Shown here piece by piece: positions 35,734-45,119 of a DNA stretch of 64,000 bases (position 1 is the stretch's first letter; each line of letters starts with the position of its first letter). The position numbers were made by a program, and so were the translations under genes. The DNA is from Betaproteobacteria bacterium UKL13-2 (GTDB lineage Bacteria > Pseudomonadota > Gammaproteobacteria > Burkholderiales > Usitatibacteraceae). The DNA lies in contig CP012157.1 of assembly GCA_001602455.1 (NCBI GenBank), positions 2,537,733-2,601,732 on the forward strand, given 5' to 3'. The notes beneath the pieces were generated by a model. The model was not told the origin of the DNA. It saw only the letters and a list, made by a program, of their open reading frames with translations, and made no database searches.

Positions 35734-36846
35734 TTACTCGGCGTTCACCCGTCGGCGCGCGCGCACCGCCGCGGCCAACTGTTGAAGCACCGCCTCAGTG
35801 GCCTCCCAGCCGATACAGGCATCAGTCACCGACACGCCATAGGCCAACGGCTCTCCAGGCACGATATCCTGCCGACCAGGATTGATGTGGCTTTCGATCA
35901 TCACACCGACAATTCGATTGTCGCCGGCTGCGATTTGCTGACCAACGTCATTGGCGACATCCACCTGTTTTTCGTATTGCTTAGACGAGTTGGCGTGCGA
36001 AAAGTCAATCATCAGACGTTGTGCTAGTCCGGATTTGGCAAGCTCTTGGCAGGCGGCTTCAACACTCGCCGCGTCATAATTGGGCGCCTTTCCACCACGC
36101 AGGATGACGTGGCAGTCTTCGTTGCCCGCCGTCGATACGATGGCCGAATGCCCTCCTTTGGTCACCGATAAAAAGTGATGTTGCGCTGAGGCCGCCTTGA
36201 TGGCATCGACCGCGATCTTGATATTGCCATCGGTTCCGTTCTTGAACCCCACTGGGCAAGAGAGACCGGATGCGAGCTGCCGGTGCGACTGGCTCTCCGT
36301 CGTTCTCGCGCCAATCGCGCCCCACGCGATCAGATCGGCCAAATATTGCGGGGAAATGAGGTCTAGATACTCCGTGGCAGCAGCCAAACCAATTTCGTTA
36401 ATATCGAGCAAAAGTTTTCTGGCCTGACGCAAGCCCTTGTTAATGTCGTGGCTGTCGTCCAAATTCGGATCATTAATGAAGCCTTTCCAACCAACGGTGG
36501 TGCGCGGCTTTTCAAAATAGACGCGCATAACAATTGTCAGATCTTGTTCGATCGTTAAGCGCAGCGCCTGTAAACGCTTTGCGTAGTCCATCGCCTGATC
36601 GTAGTCGTGGATCGAGCACGGCCCCACAATCACCAGCAGACGGGAGTCGCCTCGATGCATGATGCGGTGAATCTCCTCGCGCGCCCGATAGACCGTGGCC
36701 GATGCGGCTTCTGTGCACGGAAACTCACGCATCAAATGCGCCGGAGGCGTCAATTCCTTGATGCCGCGGATTCGTAAGTCGTCAGTGTTGTAAGGCATTT
36801 CAGAGTGATCTTGGTTAGGGACAATGGAAAGTCTGGGCATTTCCAT
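35734..36846 (-). CDS. aroG: 3-deoxy-D-arabino-heptulosonate-7-phosphate synthase, class I (AroG/F/H type)
   Basis: Condenses phosphoenolpyruvate and erythrose 4-phosphate in the first step of aromatic amino acid synthesis. The 370-aa product has LLVIVGPCSIHDYDQAM, MRVYFEKPRTTVGWKG, WGAIGARTTESQSHRQ, PVGFKNGTDG and MIDFSHANSSK, all family signatures; length matches AroG/AroF/AroH. Which feedback type it is cannot be told safely. It is preceded by an aromatic leader peptide and terminator at 36915-37043, implying attenuation. No strong Shine-Dalgarno is visible. Confidence 0.95.
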   Translation of the reverse strand: MEMPRLSIVPNQDHSEMPYNTDDLRIRGIKELTPPAHLMREFPCTEAASATVYRAREEIHRIMHRGDSRLLVIVGPCSIHDYDQAMDYAKRLQALRLTIEQDLTIVMRVYFEKPRTTVGWKGFINDPNLDDSHDINKGLRQARKLLLDINEIGLAAATEYLDLISPQYLADLIAWGAIGARTTESQSHRQLASGLSCPVGFKNGTDGNIKIAVDAIKAASAQHHFLSVTKGGHSAIVSTAGNEDCHVILRGGKAPNYDAASVEAACQELAKSGLAQRLMIDFSHANSSKQYEKQVDVANDVGQQIAAGDNRIVGVMIESHINPGRQDIVPGEPLAYGVSVTDACIGWEATEAVLQQLAAAVRARRRVNAE

Positions 36847-36914
36847 TTTAGTCGGGATATCTCGCTGTTGTATCCGATTAGCAACGGTATTTCCCTCGGT
36901 GCCATCGGACGGAC

Positions 36915-36950
36915 AAAAAAAAACCGCCGAATCTAACGTCGGCGGTTTTT
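36915..36950 (-). terminator. Attenuator terminator in the aroG leader
   Basis: Minus strand: AAAACCGCCGA pairs with TCGGCGGTTTT across an 8-nt loop and runs into a T-tract; the reverse strand is also T-tailed. It lies about 70 bp before the aroG start and 28 bp after the leader-peptide stop, so on the minus strand it must be passed to transcribe aroG. Confidence 0.9.
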
Positions 36951-36977
36951 TGAAACTTGGGATGCGTTAAGTACCCA

Positions 36978-37043
36978 CTACCCTTTCACCGCCTGAGGCT
37001 TAGAAAAGTAGTACCAAAAATAGGAAGAAGCGCGTGAATACAT
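36978..37043 (-). CDS. Aromatic leader peptide of the aroG attenuator
   Basis: A 21-residue ORF whose codons 8-13 read Tyr-Phe-Trp-Tyr-Tyr-Phe (37005-37022), with another Tyr at codon 2. Codons 17-19 contain GGCGGT, complementary to ACCGCC in the 5' arm of the downstream terminator. If the ribosome stalls at the aromatic codons this segment is free to pair and block the terminator; if it reaches the stop, it covers it. This is the classic amino acid attenuator layout. No good ribosome site is visible before ATG 37043, and translation is inferred. Confidence 0.75.
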   Translation of the reverse strand: MYSRASSYFWYYFSKPQAVKG

Positions 37044-37100
37044 AGGCGAATAGTAGCAGGGGACAGAGCGAAACAGAAAAAACGTGAAACTATAATATCC

Positions 37101-37138
37101 ACGGGCGTTTCCAGACATTTTTCCCCGGAAACGCCCGT
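37101..37138. repeat. 12-bp inverted repeat upstream of the aro leader
   Basis: ACGGGCGTTTCC (37101-37112) and GGAAACGCCCGT (37127-37138), loop 14 nt. It lies between msrB and the leader peptide, just upstream of a TATTAT hexamer on the minus strand. GGAAACGCCCGTC recurs in the palindrome inside glnE (46424-46436), so the two may be copies of one palindromic family. Confidence 0.7.
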
Positions 37139-37274
37139 CCTTGCTTGTGTTTTACTATGGGAACGAAACCGTCGCGAGTGGGCGAAGTTGGCCAGTGGAA
37201 GCGGACACGTACCCAGTGTACGGCGAGCACCGCAAGCACGAAATTCGCCCACGCAGCAGGTTTATAGAAGTACC

Positions 37275-37652
37275 CTATGCGGCTGGCTTGAATGTCAGCG
37301 CGACACCGTTATTGCACCAGCGCTCATTTGTCGGCGGCGGGCCATCTTTAAAAACGTGGCCATGATGCCCGCCACAACGCGCACAGTGATACTCGGTTCG
37401 CGGGTAAATGAGTTTGTAATCCGTTGATTTTTCAAACGCACCCGGCAGCGTGGTGAAAAAGCTTGGCCAGCCGGTACCGCTCTCATATTTCATCTCAGCG
37501 GTAAACAAAGGATGATCGCAGCCAGCGCAGTGAAAAACCCCCTTGCGCTTTTCGTTGTTCAACGGGCTCGTCGTCGCCCGCTCAGTACCGGCTTCGCGCA
37601 GTACATGATACTGGGCCGGACTCAGCCGCTTTTTCCATTCCGCATTGCTCAA
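37275..37652 (-). CDS. msrB: Peptide-methionine (R)-S-oxide reductase MsrB
   Basis: Reduces methionine-R-sulfoxide. The 125-aa domain is complete: zinc cysteines in CAGC and CARC, SGTGWPSFF, and the catalytic Cys in NERWCNNGVAL. The only start in this frame near the domain is TTG 37652. Just upstream a Tat-like signal peptide is encoded in other frames (see 37653-37820), so the ancestor was probably an exported MsrB and this ORF lacks its native start. Confidence 0.88.
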   Translation of the reverse strand: MSNAEWKKRLSPAQYHVLREAGTERATTSPLNNEKRKGVFHCAGCDHPLFTAEMKYESGTGWPSFFTTLPGAFEKSTDYKLIYPRTEYHCARCGGHHGHVFKDGPPPTNERWCNNGVALTFKPAA

Positions 37653-37820
37653 TTCAAGTTTTCGAACGTTGGCACATTCCCGCCCGCCTGCTGTAGTGCC
37701 ACTTTAACTGTCGCGGCGTCGGGCGCACTTGGGCCCGTTCGTTGCGCGAATAGATCTTTAAACACGGTTGCACCTCCTGCAGTTGCGGCAATCGCCGTCA
37801 AGAATACTCGTCGTTTCATT
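37653..37820 (-). pseudogene. Out-of-frame Tat-type leader of the MsrB protein
   Basis: ATG 37820 begins KRRVF in the msrB frame, but then the protein-like reading (LTAIAATAGGATVFKDLF) is in the next frame, as if one T of TTCTTTGAC were extra. That frame reaches its stop at 37649-37651 across the msrB TTG. Near the junction TTGAA is directly followed by TTGA; removing five bases would fuse FENL to SNAEW in frame. So two small shifts separate a Tat signal from MsrB. Confidence 0.6.
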
Positions 37821-37913
37821 TTCATCCCTATCCATTGCTCGACTCATTCCATCAATACGTTCAACATCCTAACTTGGTTTGGTCTGCCATTGATCGTCGA
37901 GGCGGCGCAGGAC

Positions 37914-38453
37914 CTACCGCTTGGGTGTGCCAGCAACCACAGTATCGCGCCGATGCGCTCGAAGTTGCGCCCAAGCCTCGGGCGTGAAATCGGACGTTGG
38001 CAGCACCAACCATCCGCCGCTGGTGGTTTCGAGCAACCAAAAGCGCGACCGTTCCTTGATGCGCCGAAATTGATTCCACGGTAGCCTGAAACGCTTTTCG
38101 CCGTCTGCAAGAATCGCCTCGCCGCCCACCCCTTCGTCATCGATGATAAGCCAAGCGCGGTCGGCGTGTTCACGCGCAAATTTGTCGAGTGACTCTTTGG
38201 CGGTCCACACCATCAGGATCAATAAAACCAAGGTGGCGGCAGCAAACACATACAACACGATACAAACGATACCGTCGCAACCCCGCCACCAAAAGTAGCC
38301 AATCATCGTGCCGATCATCAGCGCGATTCTGAGGCCGCGGAGTCCGAACTTTTCCGCCATCACAAGGGCGACGGCGCGCCACGAAAATCCCGGCTCGAAC
38401 TTCAAGGGAACACGAGCCGGTGCTCGCAAGGCTGAAACATCACTCATCGACAC
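37914..38453 (-). CDS. YcxB-like membrane protein
   Basis: 179 aa. Two hydrophobic helices (about 42-60 and 63-85, with IVCIVLYVFAAATLVLLILM) precede a soluble C-terminal domain (about 95-172) with the pattern LPWNQFRRIKERSRFWLLET then WLVLPTSDF, typical of the YcxB-like family. Function of the family is unknown. It lies between msrB and tldD on the same strand. Confidence 0.75.
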   Translation of the reverse strand: MSMSDVSALRAPARVPLKFEPGFSWRAVALVMAEKFGLRGLRIALMIGTMIGYFWWRGCDGIVCIVLYVFAAATLVLLILMVWTAKESLDKFAREHADRAWLIIDDEGVGGEAILADGEKRFRLPWNQFRRIKERSRFWLLETTSGGWLVLPTSDFTPEAWAQLRAHRRDTVVAGTPKR

Positions 38454-38473
38454 CCCTCCATGCCGAATGTGGG

Positions 38474-39931
38474 CTAAGCGGTGCCACCGACGGTCAGCCC
38501 TTCGATACGCAGGGTCGGCTGGCCCACACCGACTGGCACACTCTGCCCCTCTTTGCCGCAGACGCCGACACCAGAATCGAGTTTCATGTCATTGCCGATC
38601 ATGTTCACATTCTTGAGCGACTCTATGCCGTTACCGATCAGCGTGGCACCGACCACAGGATAGCTAATCTTGCCGTCTTCAATCATGTAGGCTTCCGATG
38701 CTGAAAACACAAACTTGCCGCTGGTGGTGTCGACTTGGCCACCGCCGAAATTTGCGGCATACAAGCCACGCTTCACGCTACGAATAATCTCTTCCGGCGC
38801 TTTATCGCCGTTGAGCATGTAGGTGTTTGTCATCCGCGGCATCGGAATATGTGCATACGACTCGCGCCGGGCATTTCCTGTGACGGGAACGTTCATCAGG
38901 CGCGCGTTCATCGAATCCTGCATGTAGCCTTTCAGTATCCCGTCCTCGATCAATACGTTACACTGCGTCGGATTGCCTTCGTCATCAACATTGAGTGATC
39001 CACGGCGATCTTTCAGTGTGCCATCGTCGATGACCGTGATGCCGGGTGCCGCAATCCGTTCACCGACGCGATTCGAAAACACCGAACTGCCCTTGCGATT
39101 GAAATCTCCCTCTAAGCTGTGGCCCACCGCTTCGTGGAGCAAAATACCCGGCCATCCCGCGCCCAATACGACTGTCATCTGACCTGCGGGTGCTGGCTTG
39201 GCATCCAGATTAATGAGCGCTTCGCGTACGCCCATTTCGGCCATTGAGTGCAGCACCTCATCAGTGAAATAGCGGTAGTCGTAACGACCGCCCCCGCCCG
39301 TATGGCCCTGCTCGCGGCGGCCTTTCTGCTCTGCAATGACAGTCAATCCGATATGCACAAGTGGACGCACGTCGGCTGCCAGGGTGCCATCGTGTCGCGC
39401 CACCATCACCACTTCATACTCGCCGGACAGGCGTGCCATGACTTCCTTCACACGCGGGTCAATGGCGCGCGCAAACTTCTCTAACCGCTCCAGAATACGA
39501 ACCTTCTCCGCATCCGAAAATCCCGACACCGGGTCAAGCGGCTGATACAACGAGTGCCCACCCGACTCCCGAACAGATGCAATGCGACCGGCGCTGCCAT
39601 GCTGCGAAAGGTTGGCAATGCTGCGTGTTGCATGCGCCGCGGCAATCAGACTTTCCATGCCAATATCGTCGGAGTAGGCAAACGCTGTTTTCTCGCCAGA
39701 AACGACCCGCACACCAACGCCTTGGTCGATGTTGAAGCTACCCGACTTCACGCGCCCTTCTTCGAGACTCCAGCCCTCACTCCGCGCATATTGAAAGTAG
39801 AGGTCGGCGTAATCCGCATCGTGACGCATGATTTCACCGAACACCTTTTCAATCGAAGTGTCGGTCAGATCATAGGGGGCGAGTAATGTTGCCCGCGCGG
39901 TGCTAAGACAATCTCGTTGCTTGGTATTCAT
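38474..39931 (-). CDS. tldD: Metalloprotease TldD
   Basis: TldD (485 aa) is the catalytic subunit of the TldD/TldE protease that degrades unfolded peptides and matures some microcins. The zinc motif HEAVGH (266-271) with downstream EGD and C-terminal GVCGKEGQSVPVGVGQPTLR are visible. Its ATG overlaps the stop of the upstream nitrilase-family gene by one base (TAATG), so the two are coupled. A tldE partner is not in the window. Confidence 0.96.
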   Translation of the reverse strand: MNTKQRDCLSTARATLLAPYDLTDTSIEKVFGEIMRHDADYADLYFQYARSEGWSLEEGRVKSGSFNIDQGVGVRVVSGEKTAFAYSDDIGMESLIAAAHATRSIANLSQHGSAGRIASVRESGGHSLYQPLDPVSGFSDAEKVRILERLEKFARAIDPRVKEVMARLSGEYEVVMVARHDGTLAADVRPLVHIGLTVIAEQKGRREQGHTGGGGRYDYRYFTDEVLHSMAEMGVREALINLDAKPAPAGQMTVVLGAGWPGILLHEAVGHSLEGDFNRKGSSVFSNRVGERIAAPGITVIDDGTLKDRRGSLNVDDEGNPTQCNVLIEDGILKGYMQDSMNARLMNVPVTGNARRESYAHIPMPRMTNTYMLNGDKAPEEIIRSVKRGLYAANFGGGQVDTTSGKFVFSASEAYMIEDGKISYPVVGATLIGNGIESLKNVNMIGNDMKLDSGVGVCGKEGQSVPVGVGQPTLRIEGLTVGGTA

Positions 39932-40821
39932 TAGCCGGCTTCAACCGTTTTCAAATGCTGGTGGCGATGCGATAGCGCAGGAAGACTCTGGCGCACTGTT
40001 TGCTGATACTGCGGATTTATAGCTGCCACGACCACGCCTGATCCACGCGGCAAGTGATCCATCACGACACCCCACGGGTCAACAATCATACTGTCGCCAT
40101 GTGTCTCGCGACCGTTGACGTGGTAGCCACCTTGTGCGGGCGCGATGACGTAAGCTTGGCTCTCGATGGCACGCGCACGAATGAGCGGCTCCCAATGCGC
40201 CTTACCGGTGGTCGCCGTAAACGCCGACGGGATGACGATCATATCTACATCCCCCATTGCACGGTAGAGTTCTGGGAAACGCAGGTCGTAACAAATCGAG
40301 AGTCCGATCCGACCGTACGGCGAATCGACGACCTTGACCACATCGCCGGGCTCAATCGTGCGCGCTTCATTGAACTGCTCTTGCCCCATCGATAAGCTAA
40401 AAAGATGAATCTTGTCGTAGCGCGCAACTTGCTTGCCCGCGTTGTCGTAGACCAAGCAACTATTGCGAACCTTGCCCGGGATTGCCGATGCAATCGGAAC
40501 ACCCGCACCGATCAACCACACCTGCTGCCTGATGGCCGTCTGCGCCATCCAGTCTTGGATCGGACCCGAACCATCGGCCTCCATTGCCTCGACCTTATCT
40601 GTGTCGCGCATGCCCATTAGTGCAAAGTACTCGGGCAGTACGATGATGTGCGCACCAGCCGCTGCGGCGAGTGCGACCAGACGCGTGGCTTCTTCGAGAT
40701 TTGCCTTGACCTGTGGGCCCGATGCCATCTGGATCGCGGCCACACGAAAAAAAGATTGAGTTGGCTGCCGCGCCTTGGCCAGCGTCTCAGGCAGTGAAGG
40801 AGAATTTTTGGTCAGTATCAC
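39931..40821 (-). CDS. Carbon-nitrogen hydrolase (nitrilase superfamily, Nit1/Nit2-like)
   Basis: 296 aa with the complete catalytic triad: Glu64 in VLPEYFAL, Lys137 in YDKIHLF, Cys177 in GLSICYDLRFPELYR. The YDKIHLF and CYDLRFPE context fits deaminated-glutathione amidase/omega-amidase type enzymes; exact substrate is inferred. It starts at GTG 40821, overlapping the stop of yhdP, and runs into tldD. Confidence 0.92.
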   Translation of the reverse strand: MILTKNSPSLPETLAKARQPTQSFFRVAAIQMASGPQVKANLEEATRLVALAAAAGAHIIVLPEYFALMGMRDTDKVEAMEADGSGPIQDWMAQTAIRQQVWLIGAGVPIASAIPGKVRNSCLVYDNAGKQVARYDKIHLFSLSMGQEQFNEARTIEPGDVVKVVDSPYGRIGLSICYDLRFPELYRAMGDVDMIVIPSAFTATTGKAHWEPLIRARAIESQAYVIAPAQGGYHVNGRETHGDSMIVDPWGVVMDHLPRGSGVVVAAINPQYQQTVRQSLPALSHRHQHLKTVEAG

Positions 40822-43800
40822 GGCGTGGTCTTCTTGTTTCGATCTTCCGTCGTCGGCTTGTCTTTTGTTGGTGCCTGCGAAGGCGCTTGAGTCGTTGCGG
40901 CAGGCTTTGCTTCCACCGACGCAGTGGTTTTACCCACCCGCTCCACATCAGGATTATCCCACTTGCCGGATACCGTGTACTGCACCGACAGCACACGCTC
41001 TAGCGGCGCCTTAAATGCCTGTCCGCCGAGCAGTACACCAAGTCCGACCAACGGGTTGACCAACACACCCGCGCCGACCGCCGCTACGGTACCCAGCCTT
41101 GGTGCCACGGACATGGTTAAGTTAACCCGCTCCGTTGGCAGCGCAATATCACCCGACATACGGACTTCTGCGGCGGGACCAGAAATGTCGAATTTTTTTG
41201 CGAACATCACGCCATCGGTGATTGTGAGATCACCCTCGATGTTGTCGAAGGCATAACCTTCGCTGAACAAATCGCGGAAATCAAACGTCAGCCTGCGCGG
41301 GATCGATTGCAAACTCATGAGCCCAAGTAGCTTTGCGGCCCCCGGATCCATCTTCACAAACTGGCCGCGTTCAGCGTTCACCTTAAAGGCACCCGACAAG
41401 TTGGCGGTTTGAAACTGGTAAACGTGACCGGGCCACGATAGCCGTCCTTCCAATCCGCCGCGCCCGCCCCGGATCTGGTCGCCGTAACCAAACTGGGCGA
41501 ACAGGGCATTCAGGTTATTCGAATCAACTTTAATGCTCATCGTTGTGAGGGACTTAACCGGGCCTGCGCGTGGAGGCGCAAACGGATCGCCATACCGCTG
41601 CCAAAGTCCATCCATCTCCGTTCGGGCATGACCGTTGCTGATCACTAGTTGTTCGATACGCCAGTTGGCGGCCTGCGGCGTTGCTTTGAGTTCGAGCTTG
41701 CCGAGCCATCGATCCTTGAAGGTAAATTCGTCGGCCACAATATCGAGCGCGGGAAGGTCTTGTTCAGCCACGGCCAGTTCAGTTGCCTTCGGCGTATTGG
41801 AGACGGCGACTGGATCGTCGGCCAGTGTGAAGCGTTTCAGCCGTGCACGTACCGCACCGCGTTCGTTAAATGCTGCGCTTCGCCAGGTGAAATCACCCTC
41901 TACTTCTTTACTCGCCACCAATAGTGCCCAAGTAGGGTTGGCACGATCGGTGGTTTTGCGACCGCGAATGTTGACTTCCGTGAATGGCCGAGTGTAGGCC
42001 ACCAGTCGGTCAATCGACAAATCAAATCCCGCAATCAGCGAGTCGCGACCACCGGATTTTGCCGCGGTCTGCCCTGACGCGGGCGCGGGTTTGGGGGAAA
42101 AATTGTCGGCCGCTAAAAGCCACTGATCGAAGTCTAGGTTACGCAGACTACCCGCCAGCCACAGGCCGTCGGCGAGCGGTGCATCGGCGACTGGCGCACC
42201 GATACTCACAAGGCCCTGAAACGTCGCGGGTCCACTAGCGTCCGACTTGCGCTGAAAGCGTGCCTCAATGCGGTGCTCGGGCGAATCCGCGCTGCGGCCA
42301 GTCAGCCCGTTTCCCGCAAGGTTCAGACGTGTTCGCTCATCGGGCGTACCTATATCGCCATCGAAAATTTCATGCGCCTTATTTCATCGGTATGCTTGGC
42401 CAGCGGCACGGGCAAGGTCGATGTGATACCGGCAAGTGACGATTCAATGGTCAAATCCGGGCCCGATTGACCAGGCGATACGCGACCGGTGAAGTCTGCA
42501 ACACCCGTGACTTGCGGAGGCATTTGAAATGGCAGCACATCACCCAACTGCTGGATATCGGCGCGGCCAGAGAAGTCAGTGACGACCCCGGCCTCTCCCC
42601 CGCCGGTAATACTCACCGCCATCGGCGAGCCAAACGCGATGCCAGAGATGACGCTACTTTTGACACTCGCTTCGGTGAATGAAACCGCGCCATTGATGTC
42701 GGTGATCTGTGTACCGAAGCGCAGCTTGGCGCTGCCCCTGTTCAACGCATACGTACCCGCTAAGCGAAACTTCGGTGCATCCTTGGTCGGCGCAACGCCG
42801 GGCGTGAGACCAATCGGGATCGTCAGGTTGATATTGAGTTTGCCCGGGCCTTCAAGCGCGATGACTTTTGTGAACGCGCCGACGGTGTCGACCAGCGGGC
42901 TCTCGCGCAAATAGCGCGACACCTCTTCGGCACGGGCATCGGCCTCCCCGCTGATGCTGAGCGCAAACGGCTTGGAATACGAATCGGCAATCGCCAGTTC
43001 CGTTTTCCGAACGCGTGCGCCGTAGAACTGCGCGGAGCCAATTTTTGCGCGGATGACCGTGTTGTCAATCAGTAACTCCGCATTGATGTTATTGGCAACG
43101 GGCCACCCTTGCGCGTACCGGAAGTCGATGTCCTTCAGTGTTGCGCGTACCGTAAAGGTGCCGCCTTGGCCATTGTGATAAGGAAAGTCATAAATCTGGC
43201 CTTTTATGCCCAAGGTAGCCGACTCAACCACGCCATCCCGGATGGCTGCTTCCAGATACTCACGCGTTTGCGAGGCAGCATTTGGAAAATATGCAGGCAG
43301 CCGTACCGCTTTCACACCGCTGAGCTTGAGCGAAATATCGAGCGCCCCTCGGCGTTTTTCGGCGCTAAGTGTTTGCCCCGCCGTCTCCAAGGGTTTGTTG
43401 TACTTACCACTTAGCTCAGCGGACAGATCGGCATTGGCCGCGCGGATGTCGTCAAAAACAATTTCCAAGCCGTCTTGTGTGAGCTGCCAATCACCCCGCC
43501 CCTCGATCCGATCCAGGCGAATGGGGGCGCGGAAGAAGGTGGGGATCGCGAGCGTGATGTTGTTCGAGGCGATGGTGTATTTGCCGCCTTTTTCAGTGCC
43601 GTCGATACTGCCCGAAAATCCACTGACCCCTGGAACAGATTCATTCAAATTAGACGAAAAACCAACCAGTGTGCCCTTTATTTGATACGTCCGTGGTCGC
43701 TGTACATCGCCAGTCCATGCAAATCGAGTGTCCTTGACTGCTCCCCGCAGCCCATACTTTGCGGCAAGTTGACGCACATCTTTGCCGATGGGGAAATAGT

Positions 43801-44944
43801 CAATCAACGCGGTCACCACTTTGAGATCGATGCCATTTGCCGTCATCTCGCCGCGAGATTTTTCGACATTGCCCGCGCCCTGCAAGGACAATGAAAAATC
43901 CGCCGGCAATGAGCTCACGCCTTCCTGAGTCCGAAATTCGAGCTTATTACTGGCGATGCGAAATCCGTCATCGAGTCGCTGGTAGCTCAAACGGCCCGTC
44001 AGTTTTGCAATCGCAAGTGGCGCGACGGCATCTGCAAGCTGCACTCGCGCATTGATGATGGCCACATCGGCAGCAATGGCCACAACTGGGCTCACCCAAT
44101 GAGCAGTATTGGTCGTTACTGATTGGCTTCGGCTGTCCACATCGAGCCACGCACGCACCGTGCCCACGCCAGACTGCCAGTTATCCGGCACATTCAGATG
44201 CCGACGCAATTCGCCTAGGTTGGCTTCTTGCGCGGCCATATAGACAACGCCTTCAAACTGCCAATGCGGCTGCGAATCGGCCTTGTCTTCCAACGTCTGG
44301 GCTTTGTTTATCCGAAGGCGTGCGCGCAGGTCGAGTTGTTTCGCCAGCGCGCTGGGCGGCGTCGCGACAAATCCGACGTTGTGACGCCCAAGAGTTTTGT
44401 CGATATGAATGCCGACGTTGTTGAAGGTCAGCGGGGGCGCGGTGGTGGTGTCATCGCGCCAGGTTAAGGTCGCCTGATGAATTTGAATGTCAGGTTGAGC
44501 CAGTAGCCATTCAACCAAGCGACCATCGCTCGGCTCATCTGTCTTTTGGTTGAGCGGACGGCCCGCAAAATAAACAATGCCGTCAGCCGCACGAATCAGC
44601 AGTAGCTGGGGCTGAAACACCGCCAACTCACGGAAGCGGATCTGGCCGACCGCTAAGTAAGGAATCGACAAACTCGCTCGAACAATGGGCAGGCTCAGTG
44701 CCACGCTGCCGGCCGTGCGCGTGGGCGATTTCAGCCCCTGCGGCTCACGGAACTCGACCCCCGTCAGCTCCACATACGGCGAGAATCCCGACCAGCCGCC
44801 CACAATCGAGGTGGTTGCGACATCCATTCCCGTCGCCTCGGATACTTTCGCTCGAATTTCGGACTCATAAGACTGGACATTCGGCATAACGCCATACTTC
44901 AACGTCGCCAATATGGTGGCCATCAGTAGCGACAGAACGATCAC
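40818..44944 (-). pseudogene. yhdP: YhdP-family AsmA-like transport protein, interrupted by one frameshift
   Basis: YhdP proteins (about 1270 aa) span the periplasm and help move phospholipids to the outer membrane. The first part (864 codons from GTG 44944) has an N-terminal membrane helix (LSLLMATILATLKYGVMPNV) and the family start GGWSGFSPYVELTGVEF; it stops at 42350 after KFSMAI. The next frame continues without a gap (GDIGTPDERTRLNLAGNGL) into the second part ending at 40818. The break is in a run of four T (minus) at 42364-42367: one extra T, or two fewer, restores it. Likely an indel or a sequencing error, since the rest is intact. Confidence 0.85.
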
Positions 44945-45119
44945 AAACCAATAGGCCGTGCGGATGCACGTTTGGCCGAACCGTTTAGCGATTAAAAGAA
45001 TGATGCCCTCGGAGACGAAAAGTTACGTGCTATTTTAACGGGCGACGGCAGATTCGGCGTACCGCACACAAATTCGGACACAAAACCAGATGCAGCGACT
45101 CAATCAGCGCGACTAAATA

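Noticed and set aside
36986-37252. 88-codon minus-strand ORF between msrB and aroG
   Set aside because: Arg/Cys-rich with no ribosome site; it overlaps the attenuator leader in another frame, and the leader peptide explains the region better.
42210-42349. End of one gene and start of a second between the two yhdP parts
   Set aside because: The intervening bases translate without a stop into YhdP-like sequence in the second part's frame, so this is one frameshifted gene rather than two genes with a spacer.
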